From Mimachlamys varia (Eukaryota; Mollusca; Bivalvia; Pectinida; Pectinidae): a stretch of 64,000 bases of DNA. Shown piece after piece: positions 14,001-24,613 of the stretch. The stretch's first letter is position 1. Every line of letters starts with the position of its first letter. The stretch covers positions 6,208,001-6,272,000 of the forward strand of contig OX392532.1 of assembly GCA_947623455.1 (NCBI GenBank), read 5' to 3'. The notes below the pieces were generated by a model, which searched no databases, was not told where the DNA came from, and worked only from the letters and a program-made list of their open reading frames with translations. The position numbers were made by a program, and so were the translations under genes.

Positions 14001-17000
14001 GATCAAACAAAACAGATACGTTCGATGATCATATATTTCATACTTAAACCAAACACAGGAATCGAACCCGGACCATTTCAGACAAACAATAAGACTTAGA
14101 AAAGCATTCTTAAATGAATTTCTGTTATACGGAACTCATATCCAAACTCCAGTTCCGTTTAACCTTAAACGGAACTAGGAACCAGACCCGAGTTCCGTTT
14201 AACCTTAAACGGAACTGGGACGTTTAACAGTTGATCAAACAAAACAGATACGCTCGATGATCATATATTTCATACTTAAACCAAACACAGAAATCGAACC
14301 CAGACCCTTTCAGACAAACAATAAGACTTAGAAAAGCATTCTTAAATGAATTTCTGTTATACGGAACTCACATCCAAACTCCAGTTCCGTTTAACCTTAC
14401 CAGACCCGAGTTCCGTTTAACCTTAAACCTAACTGGGACGTTTAACAGTTGATCAAACAAAACATATACGTACGATGATCATATATTTCATACTTAAACC
14501 AAACACAGGAATCGAACCCAGACCCTTTCAGACAAACAATAAGACTAGAAAAGCATTCTTAAATGAATTTCTGTTATACGGAACTCACATCCAAACTCCA
14601 GTTCCGTTTAACCTTAAACGGAACTGGGAACCAGACCCGAGTTCCGTTTGATCTTAAACGGAACTGGGAACCAGACCCGAGTTACGTTTAACATAAATGT
14701 ATACGGTTTCTTTCCTAAATTAATCTAGCAAAACATATTCGTGCAATGATCATATATATATACCTAAACCAAACAGAGGAATCGAACACAGAGCTTTACA
14801 AACAAACAAAAAGACCAAAACAGCATTCTTAAATGAAGTTCTGTTAAACGGAACTCACATCCCAACCCCAGTTACGTTTAACCTTAAACGGAACTGGGAA
14901 CCAGACCCGAGTTCCGTTTAACGAAAACGTATACGATATGTTTTTCCTATCAATCTAGCAAAACATATGTACGATGATCATCTTTATGTGTAAATCTAAC
15001 GTGTGAATCGAACCCAGAGCCTTCCAAAGCAACCAATAAGACTATTACAATCTCCATTAATGAATTTCTGTTGTACCGATCTCATATCCAAACTCCAGTT
15101 ACGTTTAACGTTATACGGAACCTGGAACCAGACCCGAGTTCCGTTTAGCATAAGGTATACGGTTTGTTTTTCCTATCAATCTAGCAAAACATATAAGTAC
15201 TATGATCATCTTTATATCTAAATCTAATATAGGAAATCGAACCCAGAGTCTTTTAAACAAACAATACGACTGTTGCAGTCCTCATAAAAGAATTTCCGTT
15301 ATACGGATCTGACATTCAAACTCCCGTTATGTTTTACTGTAAACGGGCCTAGGAATCAGACCCCAGTTCCGTTTAAGCTAAATGTATACGGTTTATTTAC
15401 CCTGTAAATATAGCAAAACATAGAAGTGCGATGATCATAATTTATTCACATGATTCGAAACCATAGCCTTTCAGACACTATTACAGCTTTCATCAGACGG
15501 AACTGACATCCAAACTCCAGTTACTTTTTTCGTGAAACGGAACTAGGAAACAAACCCCAGTTCAGTTTAAGCTAACCGTATACGGTTACTTTTCCCTGTC
15601 TACCTCCCAAAACGAATTAAGTATGGCCATCATATGTAAATTCCAATCAAGCGTAGGAATCGAACATACAACCATTCACACACTGTACATAGCCTCTTTA
15701 AATTACTTTCTTTGAAACGGAACTGACATCCAAACTGCAGTTACGTTAATCTTAAAGGGAACTTGGAACCCGACTCTAGTTCCGTTTATGATGAACACAT
15801 TCTTTGGTTATCCCTATCCAAGTTGCAAACGCAATGCAGTACAGAAATCAAACCCATAATATCTTAAGACAAATAAATAAGACAACCCAGGACTTTTTCA
15901 AGGATTTTTTTGACAGAACTGTCATGCAAACTCCAGTTGTTCCTTAAAGAGACATGGGAACCAGACCATAGATTAAGGTACAATGTATAATATATTCCCG
16001 CGCTTCGGAGAATAGCGGGAATAATTTGTCTTATCGGTTCGATACGGACGTTACCGAGTGTTCTCAACCAATCGGATTGGCGGTATAGGTACAGGTAGCA
16101 CGTGCGGTATGTGTAAGTGTATCGGTGTACACGGGTCATTTTCTAGCCGCCTTTCTAGCGCGGCAGTCACGTTAAATTTTTTCTTTTTAGTATTTTTCCC
16201 TACATACCTCGAAAAATGTAACAGTTCATTCAACCATCTTTGTAGTCAAAGGAATAAACATTCTTCCACACAAACAGGTAGCCTTATATTGAGTTAAGAA
16301 CTGCTGAATAATTTCCTTTCGCCAAGCAACTTGCCGCGAGTGTTAGCTGAGTAGCCAGTACTCGTAGATTCGGAGATCAATAGTGACTGTCCACGAAGCT
16401 AAAATCATAGTTCAGGGAGAGACCAAACCCCAAGTATCGGGGCTGGAGTTACCCCAGAAAATGCCGAATAGGCTGACATGAGAGGCGGATTGGCCGCGCT
16501 ACCCAATGGGCGATGGTGGATGCCAGTAAAGATGGAAATCCGGACATGTACGGGCCATGCAATACATGCCAAACTTTTTCCAATACTGAACTGACATATC
16601 CAGGATAGAATTCAAATAAAGTATGAATTATATCCAATATACCAAAAAGTGTCACTTTCCTACATAAACTATAGTCAACTTCAAGCCCTCCCCCAGGGGT
16701 AACGTCAAAGGATGTAAACATCTTGTTATTCGTTTGAAAGGCTCTGCGCTCAATTCCTGTGTTTTGTTTTAGGTACGAGTATTAATATGACCATCGTACT
16801 TCTTTTTTTTTGTGAGAAAGACAGTGAAATCAAACTATATACGTTCATGTTTAACGGAACTGGGTTCTGATTCCTAGTTCCGTTTATGGTAAAACGTAAC
16901 TGGAATTTGGATGTCAATTCCGTTTTAGAAAAATTCATTTACCAAGACTATAAACGTCTTATTGTCTTTTTTTAATGTTGTGGTTTCGATTATGTGTTTG

Positions 17001-20000
17001 ATTCAGTATAAATATAAGCATCTATCTTATATGTTTTGCTAGATATAGACAGGGGAGACAACCCGTATAGTTTAAGTTAAATGGAACTCGGGTCTGGTTC
17101 CCAGTTCCGTTTCACGTTGCTGGAGTTGGGATGTGAGATCCGTATAACCGAAACTCATTTAAGAATGCTGTTTTAATCTTATTGTTTGTCTGAACGGCTA
17201 ACTTATATCCAATCATTTTTACCGTCATATAGATTACGTACATCTACAATGTATAAGGATTTTTGCCACCAAGTTTTGTTGAAATCCTCTCAATAGTTTA
17301 GGAGGATTAGTAGGTACATTGTACTTCGTTGCGGGGCTATATCAGTCATATATTGCTGTAGAAGGTCAAACCTTTCTGTATTATCACAGAATGAAGACTA
17401 ATCCAAAACTGCCAGCTTCACAGCAGGCAATAGATCTCCGAAGGAGAATGGACAGAAACCTGAAAAGTGAAAGATTTCTTTTGACTGTTGAATTTACTGT
17501 GAGTGGACAGAGACTTCTCATTTTTTGCTACTGTCTAGAGTTCGGAAGGTCCCGGGTTCCAATCCCGGTCTGTAGCCGTGCAGTTTTCCTTTCCTGTTAC
17601 ATATGGAAACCAAAGAAATATACCACGGAATCATGTGTGTCTTAATATTTGATATACCGGGAACTACCTGGACCTATGACAATCCTTTTTCTCTGGGTTT
17701 TATATACATAGGTGTTTGGGTATAGACATATACATCATATAATATATTCATTGTGTATACCAAAGTTTGATTCATTTTGGAAATATTTTATTTCCCACCA
17801 CCCTTCCTATTTTATATAATACAATGTCTGATGTTTCTCTCTTGTGTGAAGATAATATGTTGTTCAGGGCCGACCACTGGACTCCCCTAACCTTGCAGCT
17901 CCTATCAAAATATTCATATAGATATACATTAATTCTTATAATTACAAGTAGTAATTATACGCATGGATGTATACATTTATGTGATAAATATCTCATTACT
18001 ATTTGTACATTTTGATATTTTTTTTTGTAAAATAAATAGAATTAAAATTAAATATTCAATATTATAATTTTTGTATTTATCCTCCGAAAAGTCAGTTTAC
18101 CTGTGTCTACCTAAGCTGTCAGTGTTGTGATATTAAGTACCTGTGTTGTTTCAGTAAAGAACACCTATTCCACTTTGGCCCACTTTTTTTCCTACTTGTT
18201 TCTCACTTAAAATCCTAAAAGTTGGCTAGACTGTAAGACACCGTCTGAACGGCTCTGGGTTCGATTCCTGTGTTTGGTATAGGTATATATATGATCATCG
18301 CACGTATATGTTTTTCTAGATTAACTGGCAAACAAACCCTTTTCTAGTACGTTTATGTTAAACGGAACTCGGGTCTGGTTCCCAGTTCCGTTTAAGGTTA
18401 AACGGAACTGGAGTTTGGATGTGAGTTCCGTATAACAGAAATTCATTTAAGAATGCTTTTCTAGTCTTATTGTTTGTCTGAAAGGGTCTGGGTTCGATTC
18501 CTGTGTTTGGTTTAAGTATAAAATATATGATCATCGTACGTATATGTTTTGCTAGATCAACTGTTAAACGTCCCAGTTCCGTTTAAGGTTAAACGGAACT
18601 CGGGTCTGGTTCCCAGTTCCGTTTAAGATTAAACGGAACTCGGGTCTGGTTCCCAGTTCCGTTTAAGGTTAAACGGAACTGGAGTTTGGATGTGAGTTCC
18701 GTATAACATAAATTCATTTAAGAATGCTTTTCTAGTCTTATTGTTTGTTTGAAAGGGTCTGAGTTTGATTCCTGTGTTTGGTTAAAGTATGAAATATATG
18801 ATCATCGTACGTATATGTTTTGCTAGATCAACTGTTAAACGTCCCAGTTCCGTTTAAGGTTAAACGGAACTCGGGTCTGGTTCCCAGTTCCGTTTAAGAT
18901 TAAACGGAACTGGAGTTTGGATGTGAGTTCCGTATAACAGAAATTCATTTAAGAATGCTTTTCTAAGTCTTATTGTTTGTCTGAAAGGGTCTGGGTTCGA
19001 TTCCTGTGTTTGGTTTAAGTATGAAATATATGATCATCGTACGTATATGTTTTGCTAGATCAACTGTTAAACGTCCCAGTTCCGTTTAAGGTTAAACGGA
19101 ACTCGGGTCTGGTTCCCAGTCCCGTTTAAGGTTAAACGGAACTGGAGTTTGGATGTGAGTTCCGTATAACAGAAATTCATTTAAGAATGCTTTTCTAAGT
19201 CTTATTGTTTGTCTGAAAGGGTCTGGGTTCGATTCCTGTGTTTGGTTTAAGTATGAAATATATGATCATCGTACGTATATGTTTTGCTAGATCAACTGTT
19301 AAACGTCCCAGTTCCGTTTAAGGTTAAACGGAACTCGGGTCTGGTTCCCAGTTCCGTTTAAGATTAAACGGAACTCGGGTTTGGTTCCCAGTTCCGTTTA
19401 AGGTTAAACGGAACTGGAGTTTGGATGTGAATTCCGTATAACAGAAATTCATTTAAGAATGCTTTTCTAAGTCTTATTGTTTGTCTGAAAGGGTCTGGGT
19501 TCGATTCCTGTGTTTGCTTCAAGTATGAAATATATGATCATCGTACGTATCTGTTTTGTTAGATCAACTGTTAAACGTCCCAGTTCCGTTTAAGGTTAAA
19601 CGGAACTCGGGTCTTGTTCCCAGTTTCGTTTATGTTAAACGGAACTCGGGTCTTGTTCCCAGTCCGTTTATGTTAAACGGAACTCGGGTCTGGTTCCCAG
19701 TTCCGTTTATGTTAAACGGAACTCGGGTCTGGTTCCCAGTTCCGTTTATGTTAAACGGAACTAGGGTCTGGTTCCTAGTTCCGTTTATTAAACGGAACAC
19801 GGAACTAGGAACTAGGAACCAACTTCATGCTTCCTTTATAATGTACCTGTATGTTACACAAAACAAAGTGTTACTTTATAATGTACCTGTATGTTACTCA
19901 TTACAAAGTGAGTGTTATGTTACTTTATAATGTACCTGTATGTTACTCGTTACAAAGTGAGTGTTACTTTATAATGTACCTGTATGTTACTCATTACAAA

Positions 20001-22628
20001 GTGAGTGTTACGTTATAATGTACCTGTATGTTACACATTACAAAGTGAGTGTTACTTTATAATGTACACGTATGTTACCCATTACAAAGTGAGTGTTACT
20101 TTATAATGTACCTGTATGTTACTCATTACAAAGTGAGTGTTACTTTATAATGTACCTGTATGTTACTCATTACAAAGTGAGTGTTACTTTATAATGTATC
20201 TGTATGTTACTCATTACAAAGTGAGTGTTACTTTATAATGTACCTGTATGTTACACATTACAAAGTGTTACTTTATAATGTACCTGTATGTTACTCATTA
20301 CAAAGTGAGTGTTACTTTATAATGTACCTGTATGTTACTCATTACAAAGTGAGTGTTACTTTATAATGTACCTGTATGTTACTCATTACAAAGTGAGTGT
20401 TACTTTATAATGTACCTGTATGTTACTCATTACAAAGTGAGTGTTACTTTATAATGTACCTGTATGTTACTCATTACAAAGTGAGTGTTATGTTACTTTA
20501 TAATGTACCTGTATGTTACTCATTACAAAGTGAGTGTTACTTTATAATGTACCTGTATGTTACACATTACAAAGTGTTACTTTATAATGTATCTGTATGT
20601 TACTCATGACAACGTGAGTGTTACTTTATAATGTACCTGTATGTTACACATTACAAAGTGAGTGTTACTTTATAATGTACCTGTATGTTACTCATTACAA
20701 AGTGAGTGTTACTTTATAGTGTACCTGTATGTTACACATTACAAAGTGTTACTTTATAATGTACCTGTATGTTACTCATTACAAAGTGAGTGTTATGTTA
20801 CTTTATAATGTACCTGTATGTTACTCGTTACAAAGTGAGTGTTACTTTATAATGTACCTGTATGTTACTCATTACAAAGTGAGTGTTACTTTATAATGTA
20901 CCTGTATGTTACTCATTACAAAGTGGGTGTTACTTTATAATGTACCTGTATGTTACTCATTACAAAGTGAGTGTTACTTTATAATGTACCTGTATGTTAC
21001 TCATTACAGAGTGAGTGTTATGTTACTTTATAATGTACCTGTATGTTACTCATTACAAAGTGAGTGTTATGTTACTTTATAATGTACCTGCATGTTACAC
21101 ATTACAAAGTGAGTGTTACTTTATAATGTATCTGTATGTTACTCATTACAAAGTGAGTGTTACTTTATAATGTACCTGTATGTTACTCATTACAAAGTGT
21201 TACTTTATAATGTACCTGTATGTTACTCATTACAAAGTGAGTGTTACTTTATAATGTACCTGTAATGTACATGTACAATGTATGTTACTCATCACAAAGT
21301 GAGTGTTACTTTATAATGTACCTGTATGTTACTCATTACAAAGTGAGTGTTACTTTATAATGTACCTGTATGTTACTCATTACAAAGTGAGTGTTACTTT
21401 TTAACTGTGTATGTTATCAATACATATTTTACCTATGTATTCTATTCATACATACCTAGGTTAGTTTCGTATATGTACCTGTATAGATATTACAGGAACC
21501 ACAAGTGGTATCTCAATTACCTGTTGCTCCGTTTCCGGTTGTCTCGTACACCTCCACCTGGATCGATTTTGCGCCGTTATCGTAATCCAACACTTGACCT
21601 GGCTTCAGAGACACTTGGCCGTTTGCGTCCACATTCACCATATCCGGTACCGCCTGTTTTAGTTCGAATGTGGTTCCGGTACCTTGTCGAGTGAAGAGGT
21701 ACAGATTTCCAGTGGTGCCTTCGTTCACACTCGTGGTGACGGCGGTGGTTTTAACCTGTCGTCTGTTCCTATGGTGGAAGTTTGTCCGTCTTGCGGTCTG
21801 GTCACCGGTCATTGTCTTGTACTGGTCAAAGGTGACAGCTAAATCATTGGTTTGTGTCCGAATGTCGCGGTGACTATTAATACGTTCTGATGACTCTCGT
21901 CGCGTGCCGGTGATGTCCGGTCTGACGGGAGACATTACGGTGTGTCCATTAAGGACATCTACACGGAGGTTAGTGAACAGGACACGACCGTCCCAACTTT
22001 CTATCATACAGATCAGATGGTACGTCCGGTCGGCAGGCACGTCCGAGTTGGATAGATGTAACTGCAGCTTCCCAGATTTGTCTTTCCGAGCCACAAATAA
22101 GTCTGCTGCTTCCGTATTTCCAATCAGTGTAAATATCGGGGACAATGTACTGAACGACCCGAGTGTACGTTCAATGTCCCTTCCCCGTACCTGGGAAGAT
22201 CCGTCCAAATCTACATAACCTCGGATTTCATTTCTCTCCTTTGGGAAATTAATAAAATGTGAGGGAGGTTTAACGGTGATAAACAGTCTAGATATTTTAG
22301 GAATATTTGTTTTTCGTGGACATTCCGTCTTGGATGTTAATCTAGTCACTTGGACGGTCAACAGTTGATTTTCATAATTTCTTAAAGTTTGTTTTAAAAC
22401 CAATTCACCGGTGCCTGTTACAGCGAACAGTTGGATGTCACTCTCCGGAACGTCCAGCACAATGTCCCTCCCTATACAGCCCAGTTTTGTGACGTAAAAA
22501 CCGCTCGGTACATTACTGGGGATTTCAATATTTACCTCAATGGCTGATGTTCCAAAATACGGGAGGAGAAGAACGGCTACACCAACCTTAAGTAATCTAC
22601 ACAAAGTTACCTGTATGGCGGTCGCCAT
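1956..22628 (-). CDS. cadherin-domain protein, six exons, 3' end outside window
   Basis: This is a secreted or membrane adhesion protein of the cadherin superfamily. Coding exons in transcript order are 22628-21521, 5966-5784, 5062-4831, 4119-3885, 2997-2889 and 2061-1956. Every junction has AG acceptor and GT donor, and the phases agree (1, 1, 2, 0, 1, then 2 at the last donor). Together they encode about 657 residues. The start is taken at the ATG at 22628 because it directly precedes a hydrophobic signal segment ending near GTSA at residue 29; an upstream in-frame ATG at 22658 would add ten residues. Cadherin signatures are LDVNDEVP in exon 2, YFADVPENA in exon 3, ITDVNEFNPVF in exon 5 and ATDED in exon 6. 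A basic RNRR site at residues 287-290 could be a furin cleavage site. Transmembrane and cytoplasmic parts must lie beyond position 1. I cannot assign a named subfamily; Fat, Dachsous or protocadherin-like are all possible. Confidence 0.87.
2062..2888. other. cadherin intron 5
   Basis: AT-rich sequence with no repeats or additional exon recognised. Confidence 0.6.
2889..2997 (-). CDS. cadherin exon 5
   Basis: Acceptor TTCTCACAG precedes 2997 and the donor is CAAG|GTAATT. It encodes 36 residues with the linker motif ITDVNEFNPVF followed by YYAVVKESLLVGQ, the end of one extracellular cadherin repeat and the first strand of the next. Confidence 0.9.
2998..3884. other. cadherin intron 4
   Basis: No exon recognised. 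Short AT-rich and GAGAGA tracts only. The stretch near 3150-3380 has TTTCGCG-type words similar to MITE ends seen at 40,600 but no clear inverted arms. Confidence 0.5.
3885..4119 (-). CDS. cadherin exon 4
   Basis: Acceptor AAATTTCCAG precedes 4119 and the donor is GTAGAC|GTAAGT. It encodes 78 residues (FKLRNSDSNEV to SGLSTLVD). The sequence has the length and beta-strand spacing of a cadherin repeat but weak calcium-binding motifs, with STLFSIRDGQLLTLQS and YTLQLKAMD as the recognisable parts. Confidence 0.88.
4300..4815. repeat. 29-bp minisatellite and degenerate relatives in intron 3
   Basis: From about 4540 to 4815 a 29-bp unit containing GGCTATATACATTGTACAAC repeats about nine times (for example at 4561 and 4590). 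From 4300 to 4540 are shorter, related TACCTGTACATTGTATAG words. The array ends about 15 bp from the 5' splice site of exon 3 (4831). Confidence 0.9.
4831..5062 (-). CDS. cadherin exon 3
   Basis: Acceptor AACTTTTCAG precedes 5062 and the donor is CAGAC|GTAAGT. It encodes 76 full residues. FEIDQLTGEIKTKAGL is the typical cadherin F-x-I-D-x-x-T-G-x-I core, YDEDITVYLKD the following strand, and RPPQFYLPEYFADVPENA the start of the next repeat. Confidence 0.92.
5142..5261. mobile_element. 120-bp hairpin MITE in cadherin intron 2
   Basis: Arms begin GAGTTTCTGTCAGTAA and end TTACTGACAGAAACTC. The inverted match continues inward through AT-rich sequence to a GGAGC/GCTCC pair and a CCATTA core. No coding capacity. 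No clear target duplication was found. Confidence 0.75.
5262..5783. other. rest of cadherin intron 2
   Basis: Non-coding. It includes a poly-G run (about ten Gs near 5572-5582) and AT-rich sequence. Nothing else seen. Confidence 0.5.
5784..5966 (-). CDS. cadherin exon 2
   Basis: Acceptor TTTTACTTTTCAG precedes 5966 and the donor is ATGGATG|GTAAGT. It enters in phase 1, completing an alanine codon from exon 1. DYEHTLTINVLDVNDEVP is a canonical cadherin repeat end with the DxNDxxP calcium-linker motif. The rest begins the next repeat (PVGTTVYTVTGLDQDQG). Confidence 0.93.
5967..8689. other. cadherin intron 1, proximal non-repetitive part
   Basis: No coding exon, RNA gene or strong repeat recognised. 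Short open frames here have no recognisable domains. Confidence 0.5.
8690..9795. repeat. 28-bp minisatellite in cadherin intron 1
   Basis: About 38 copies of a 28-bp unit containing GGTTACATTGAGTTGTAGCT, with divergent copies carrying ACAAACGTCTAG or AAAAAGCCTAG in place of the ACAGGTCC end. Degenerate relatives begin near 8590. Confidence 0.93.
9796..12609. other. cadherin intron 1, middle part
   Basis: Non-coding. Near 10,745-10,805 there is a short local repeat of GGGTACCGTTGACC. Nothing else supported. Confidence 0.5.
12610..13536. repeat. 44-bp minisatellite, left part
   Basis: About 21 copies of a 44-bp unit containing AATGTACCTGTATGTTACTC and ATTACAAAGTGAGTGTTAC. Some copies are 38 bp through loss of GAGTGT. 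It ends at 13536 with TTTATAATG, directly against the foldback element. The same array in the same orientation resumes on the other side at 19835. Confidence 0.93.
13537..15990. repeat. left inverted arm of foldback element
   Basis: Units read AAACGGAACTGGGAACCAGA and CCGAGTTCCGTTTAACC, plus a longer block with AACAGTTGATCAAAC, GATGATCATATATTTC, GGAATCGAACCC and GAATTTCTGTTATACGGAAC. Sequence is regular to about 14,690 and increasingly degenerate to about 15,990. Confidence 0.85.
15991..16740. other. central spacer of foldback element
   Basis: Non-repetitive 0.75-kb core between the arms. It is more GC-rich in places (CCCGCGCTTCGG, GAGGCGGATTGGCCGCGC). No gene is recognisable and no transposase motif was seen. 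Confidence 0.5.
16741..19834. repeat. right inverted arm of foldback element
   Basis: Reverse-complement copies of the left arm units: degenerate at 16,741-17,199, interrupted by a 1,043-bp insertion at 17,200-18,242, then regular from 18,243 to 19,834. Each long unit carries GGGTTCGATTCC or a close variant, which matches the RNA polymerase III B-box consensus. Confidence 0.85.
17200..18242. mobile_element. nested insertion in right arm
   Basis: A 1,043-bp block unrelated to the arm repeats, flanked by identical GTCTGAACGGCT at 17188-17199 and 18243-18254. Neighbouring arm units have GTCTGAAAGGGT, so the shared variant supports a 12-bp target-site duplication. The insert contains a tRNA T-arm-like GGTCCCGGGTTCCAATCCC near 17,547 and an AATAAA near its AT-rich middle, but no terminal inverted repeats. 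Retroposition is a reasonable guess. Confidence 0.55.
19835..21400. repeat. 44-bp minisatellite, right part
   Basis: About 35 copies of the same 44-bp unit as at 12,610-13,536, in the same orientation, with 38-bp short copies and some copies bearing an extra GTTAT before GTTAC. It ends about 120 bp downstream of the exon 1 splice donor. Confidence 0.93.
21521..22628 (-). CDS. cadherin exon 1, signal peptide and N-terminal region
   Basis: It encodes 369 residues plus one base. Residues 1-29 form a signal peptide with the hydrophobic core VGVAVLLLPYF. Residues 30 to about 230 contain two beta-rich, weakly cadherin-like segments with few calcium motifs. A charged linker (about 230-286) leads to the basic RNRR at 287-290. 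After it, VNEGTTGNLYLF to LDYDNGAKSIQVEVYET is a recognisable cadherin repeat that finishes in exon 2. Donor is CAACAG|GTAATT. The ATG at 22628 is followed at once by the signal segment; the alternative ATG is ten codons upstream. Confidence 0.88.
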
Positions 22629-24463
22629 CTTGGAATTCTTTAAAGGTGAACCAATCAAATTTAAAAACTGTATACAGACTCACAACATTAACCTCCAGGT
22701 ATAAAATCCACACAACGAAAACTTAGATAAAACACAGAATCTACATTTTCATAATTAGATCCATCGAAACACAGATAGAATACGAGGACACTGTTGTCTA
22801 TGCCATGGCCAGCCGACGCCTATACAGTTTGATACCGTTGTTGACTAAACGCCTTATGGCGGAAATGTGTGTGCTGTATTGATATATCCCAGGTATGCAC
22901 TACAGCGCGTCGCCGCTCAGGTGTTAGAAATCAGCCCCCAGTGCTCAAACGTTCGATGACTAATCACTCGATCATATAAATATAATTTTACCTTCTCCTT
23001 AGACCTAATCCGGGTATTACGGTTTTTCAAGTTTAAACTTCCGATCCGGCGCACACTAGCGGTATGACAGTCGCTCATACATGTATATGTGTACTATAAA
23101 GGTGTGTAGGGTAGCGGACGTATTCTATTTATAGAAATGCCATGAATACTAAAAGGCCTTAGGACGCATGCCCTAACTAACAAATCGATCCGGGTAAACT
23201 GTCTCCAAAAGTTTTGATGACTAATTCCTGTACGTGATCAAAGGAAGAGAGCGTACCTGTAGTTTTACCTGTGGTAAATATATACCTGGGGGCATATTAC
23301 CTGTGTGCGTGTACACTTCAGTATGTTGTTGTTTATAAAGTCTTATCGAATGTCCGCTTGGTGAAGTTTACTGGAGACGAGAGGATGATATTTAGTGAGA
23401 ACACCTTGTAATCGCGAGGACAGCTAGCTAGGGACACACCACGAGGACACACCTGATAATGTGTCGGGACTAGTGGGCGGGTAACGGTCCGCTGACTTAT
23501 ACACATCCAAATGATCACAGATTAGCAATAAAACGATTGACGAAGGCAATCAACGGAACGGTGTAATACATACTTTACTACATTAAATATCATTAAAAGA
23601 TAGTTAATAAACTACAGAGATAGAGGTTTACACCATTACCACTACCGTGTTATATTACAAAGGGAATGTTTATTATATAATTACAGAGTAATAATATAAT
23701 GGAAACGTTTTGTTTCCTCGAGGAACAGCCCACATGTTCGTTACACGAACTTGTGACTCTGTTACAATTTGTATACTACTGTTTGTTGAACTCGAAATCT
23801 TGTAAATGACCTTGAGAGAATCAAAGATTTTTTAACTTTTAACATCAATACAGTATAAACGTTTGTTACAAAGTAACAATAAAAACATTTCTGTTACCAG
23901 GGACATAAACGTCCCTGCTGTTACATAATAATACAATGTATAAATAAAAACTTAAGAACAAAACAATGCGACTTTGTTACATCAACAATACAATGTACGT
24001 TTGTTACAATGTAACGAAACGAGGAAAGACAGACATTCTTTATTTTCTCTTGTATCATAGATGTGTCATATTTCTTTCATCTCGTCCGTGGAATATATTA
24101 TGAAGAGTTGACCTCACCCAGTAAGAACACATGTTCTTATCTAGTAAGAACATAAAGTGTAGGTTCTTACCACGGCCTATTTCCCCAATGTTGCAGTTGT
24201 ACAATGTTGCAAAATGACCCCAAGTACATTGAAATATATACATTGTACAACAAGCGAAAATAGGTTTCATGTACTTTTAAAAAACAATACATACATTTTC
24301 AGTTTTTCCAACTCAGCATTTAATTAACCTTACAAAATACACACATTTCCTAACCTTAAAATATACAGCTTTTCCAACTCAATAGACAATTCACCTTTGC
24401 ACAAATATAACAAATGTATTCAAATTGAGCGACACTTTACAAAGTTGTATAAGAGATTATAAG
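22629..24463. other. upstream region of cadherin gene
   Basis: Probably contains the 5' UTR and promoter, but no core element can be assigned with confidence. At 23,640-24,010 there is a dense set of GTTACA/TGTAAC words and a short hairpin GGGACATAAACGTCCC near 23,902. Confidence 0.45.
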
Positions 24464-24613
24464 ACTCTTTCATGACCAGAGGTGTAAAAGGTGAAATTAC
24501 ATCCGAGGCGTTTTCAAATTTGGGAAAACCGAGGCTTTGCCAAGGATTTTGCCAAACTTTGAAAACCCCTCGGGTGGAATTTCCCTATCTTACACCTTTG
24601 GTCATGAAAGAGT
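24464..24613. mobile_element. 150-bp hairpin MITE
   Basis: The inverted arms begin ACTCTTTCATGACCA and end TGGTCATGAAAGAGT. The match continues inward (GGTGTAA/TTACACC, then an imperfect GTTTTCAAA/TTTGAAAAC pair). No coding capacity. Confidence 0.75.

Larger units (their letters stand above)
13537..19834. mobile_element. complete foldback-type element with tandem-repeat arms
   Basis: The left end GGAAGCATGAAGTTGGTTCC and right end GGAACCAACTTCATGCTTCC are exact reverse complements, and the near-perfect match continues for well over 100 bp. The element is flanked by TTTATAATG at 13528-13536 and 19835-19843, a 9-bp duplication inside a 44-bp repeat unit. The arms are built from AACGGAACT/AGTTCCGTT palindromic words and a longer unit of about 232 bp (GGGACG anchors at 13753, 13985, 14217; then 14435). 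Arms decay toward the centre. There is no transposase-length reading frame, so it is probably non-autonomous. Long tandem-repeat inverted arms with a 9-bp duplication resemble Drosophila FB elements and Mutator-like elements; the assignment is inference. Confidence 0.85.

Noticed and set aside
17530..17590. Possible tRNA gene
   Set aside because: Only a T-arm-like GGTCCCGGGTTCCAATCCC is present; no acceptor stem, D-arm or anticodon arm could be folded around it.
17319..17645. 108-codon frame within the nested insertion
   Set aside because: No recognisable domain or transposase motif, and its end covers the tRNA-like stretch, so it is probably chance.
12687..21694. Reading frames of about 60-115 codons in the 44-bp arrays
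   Set aside because: They repeat the minisatellite sequence and have no independent coding signal; the last overlaps exon 1 of the cadherin on the opposite strand.
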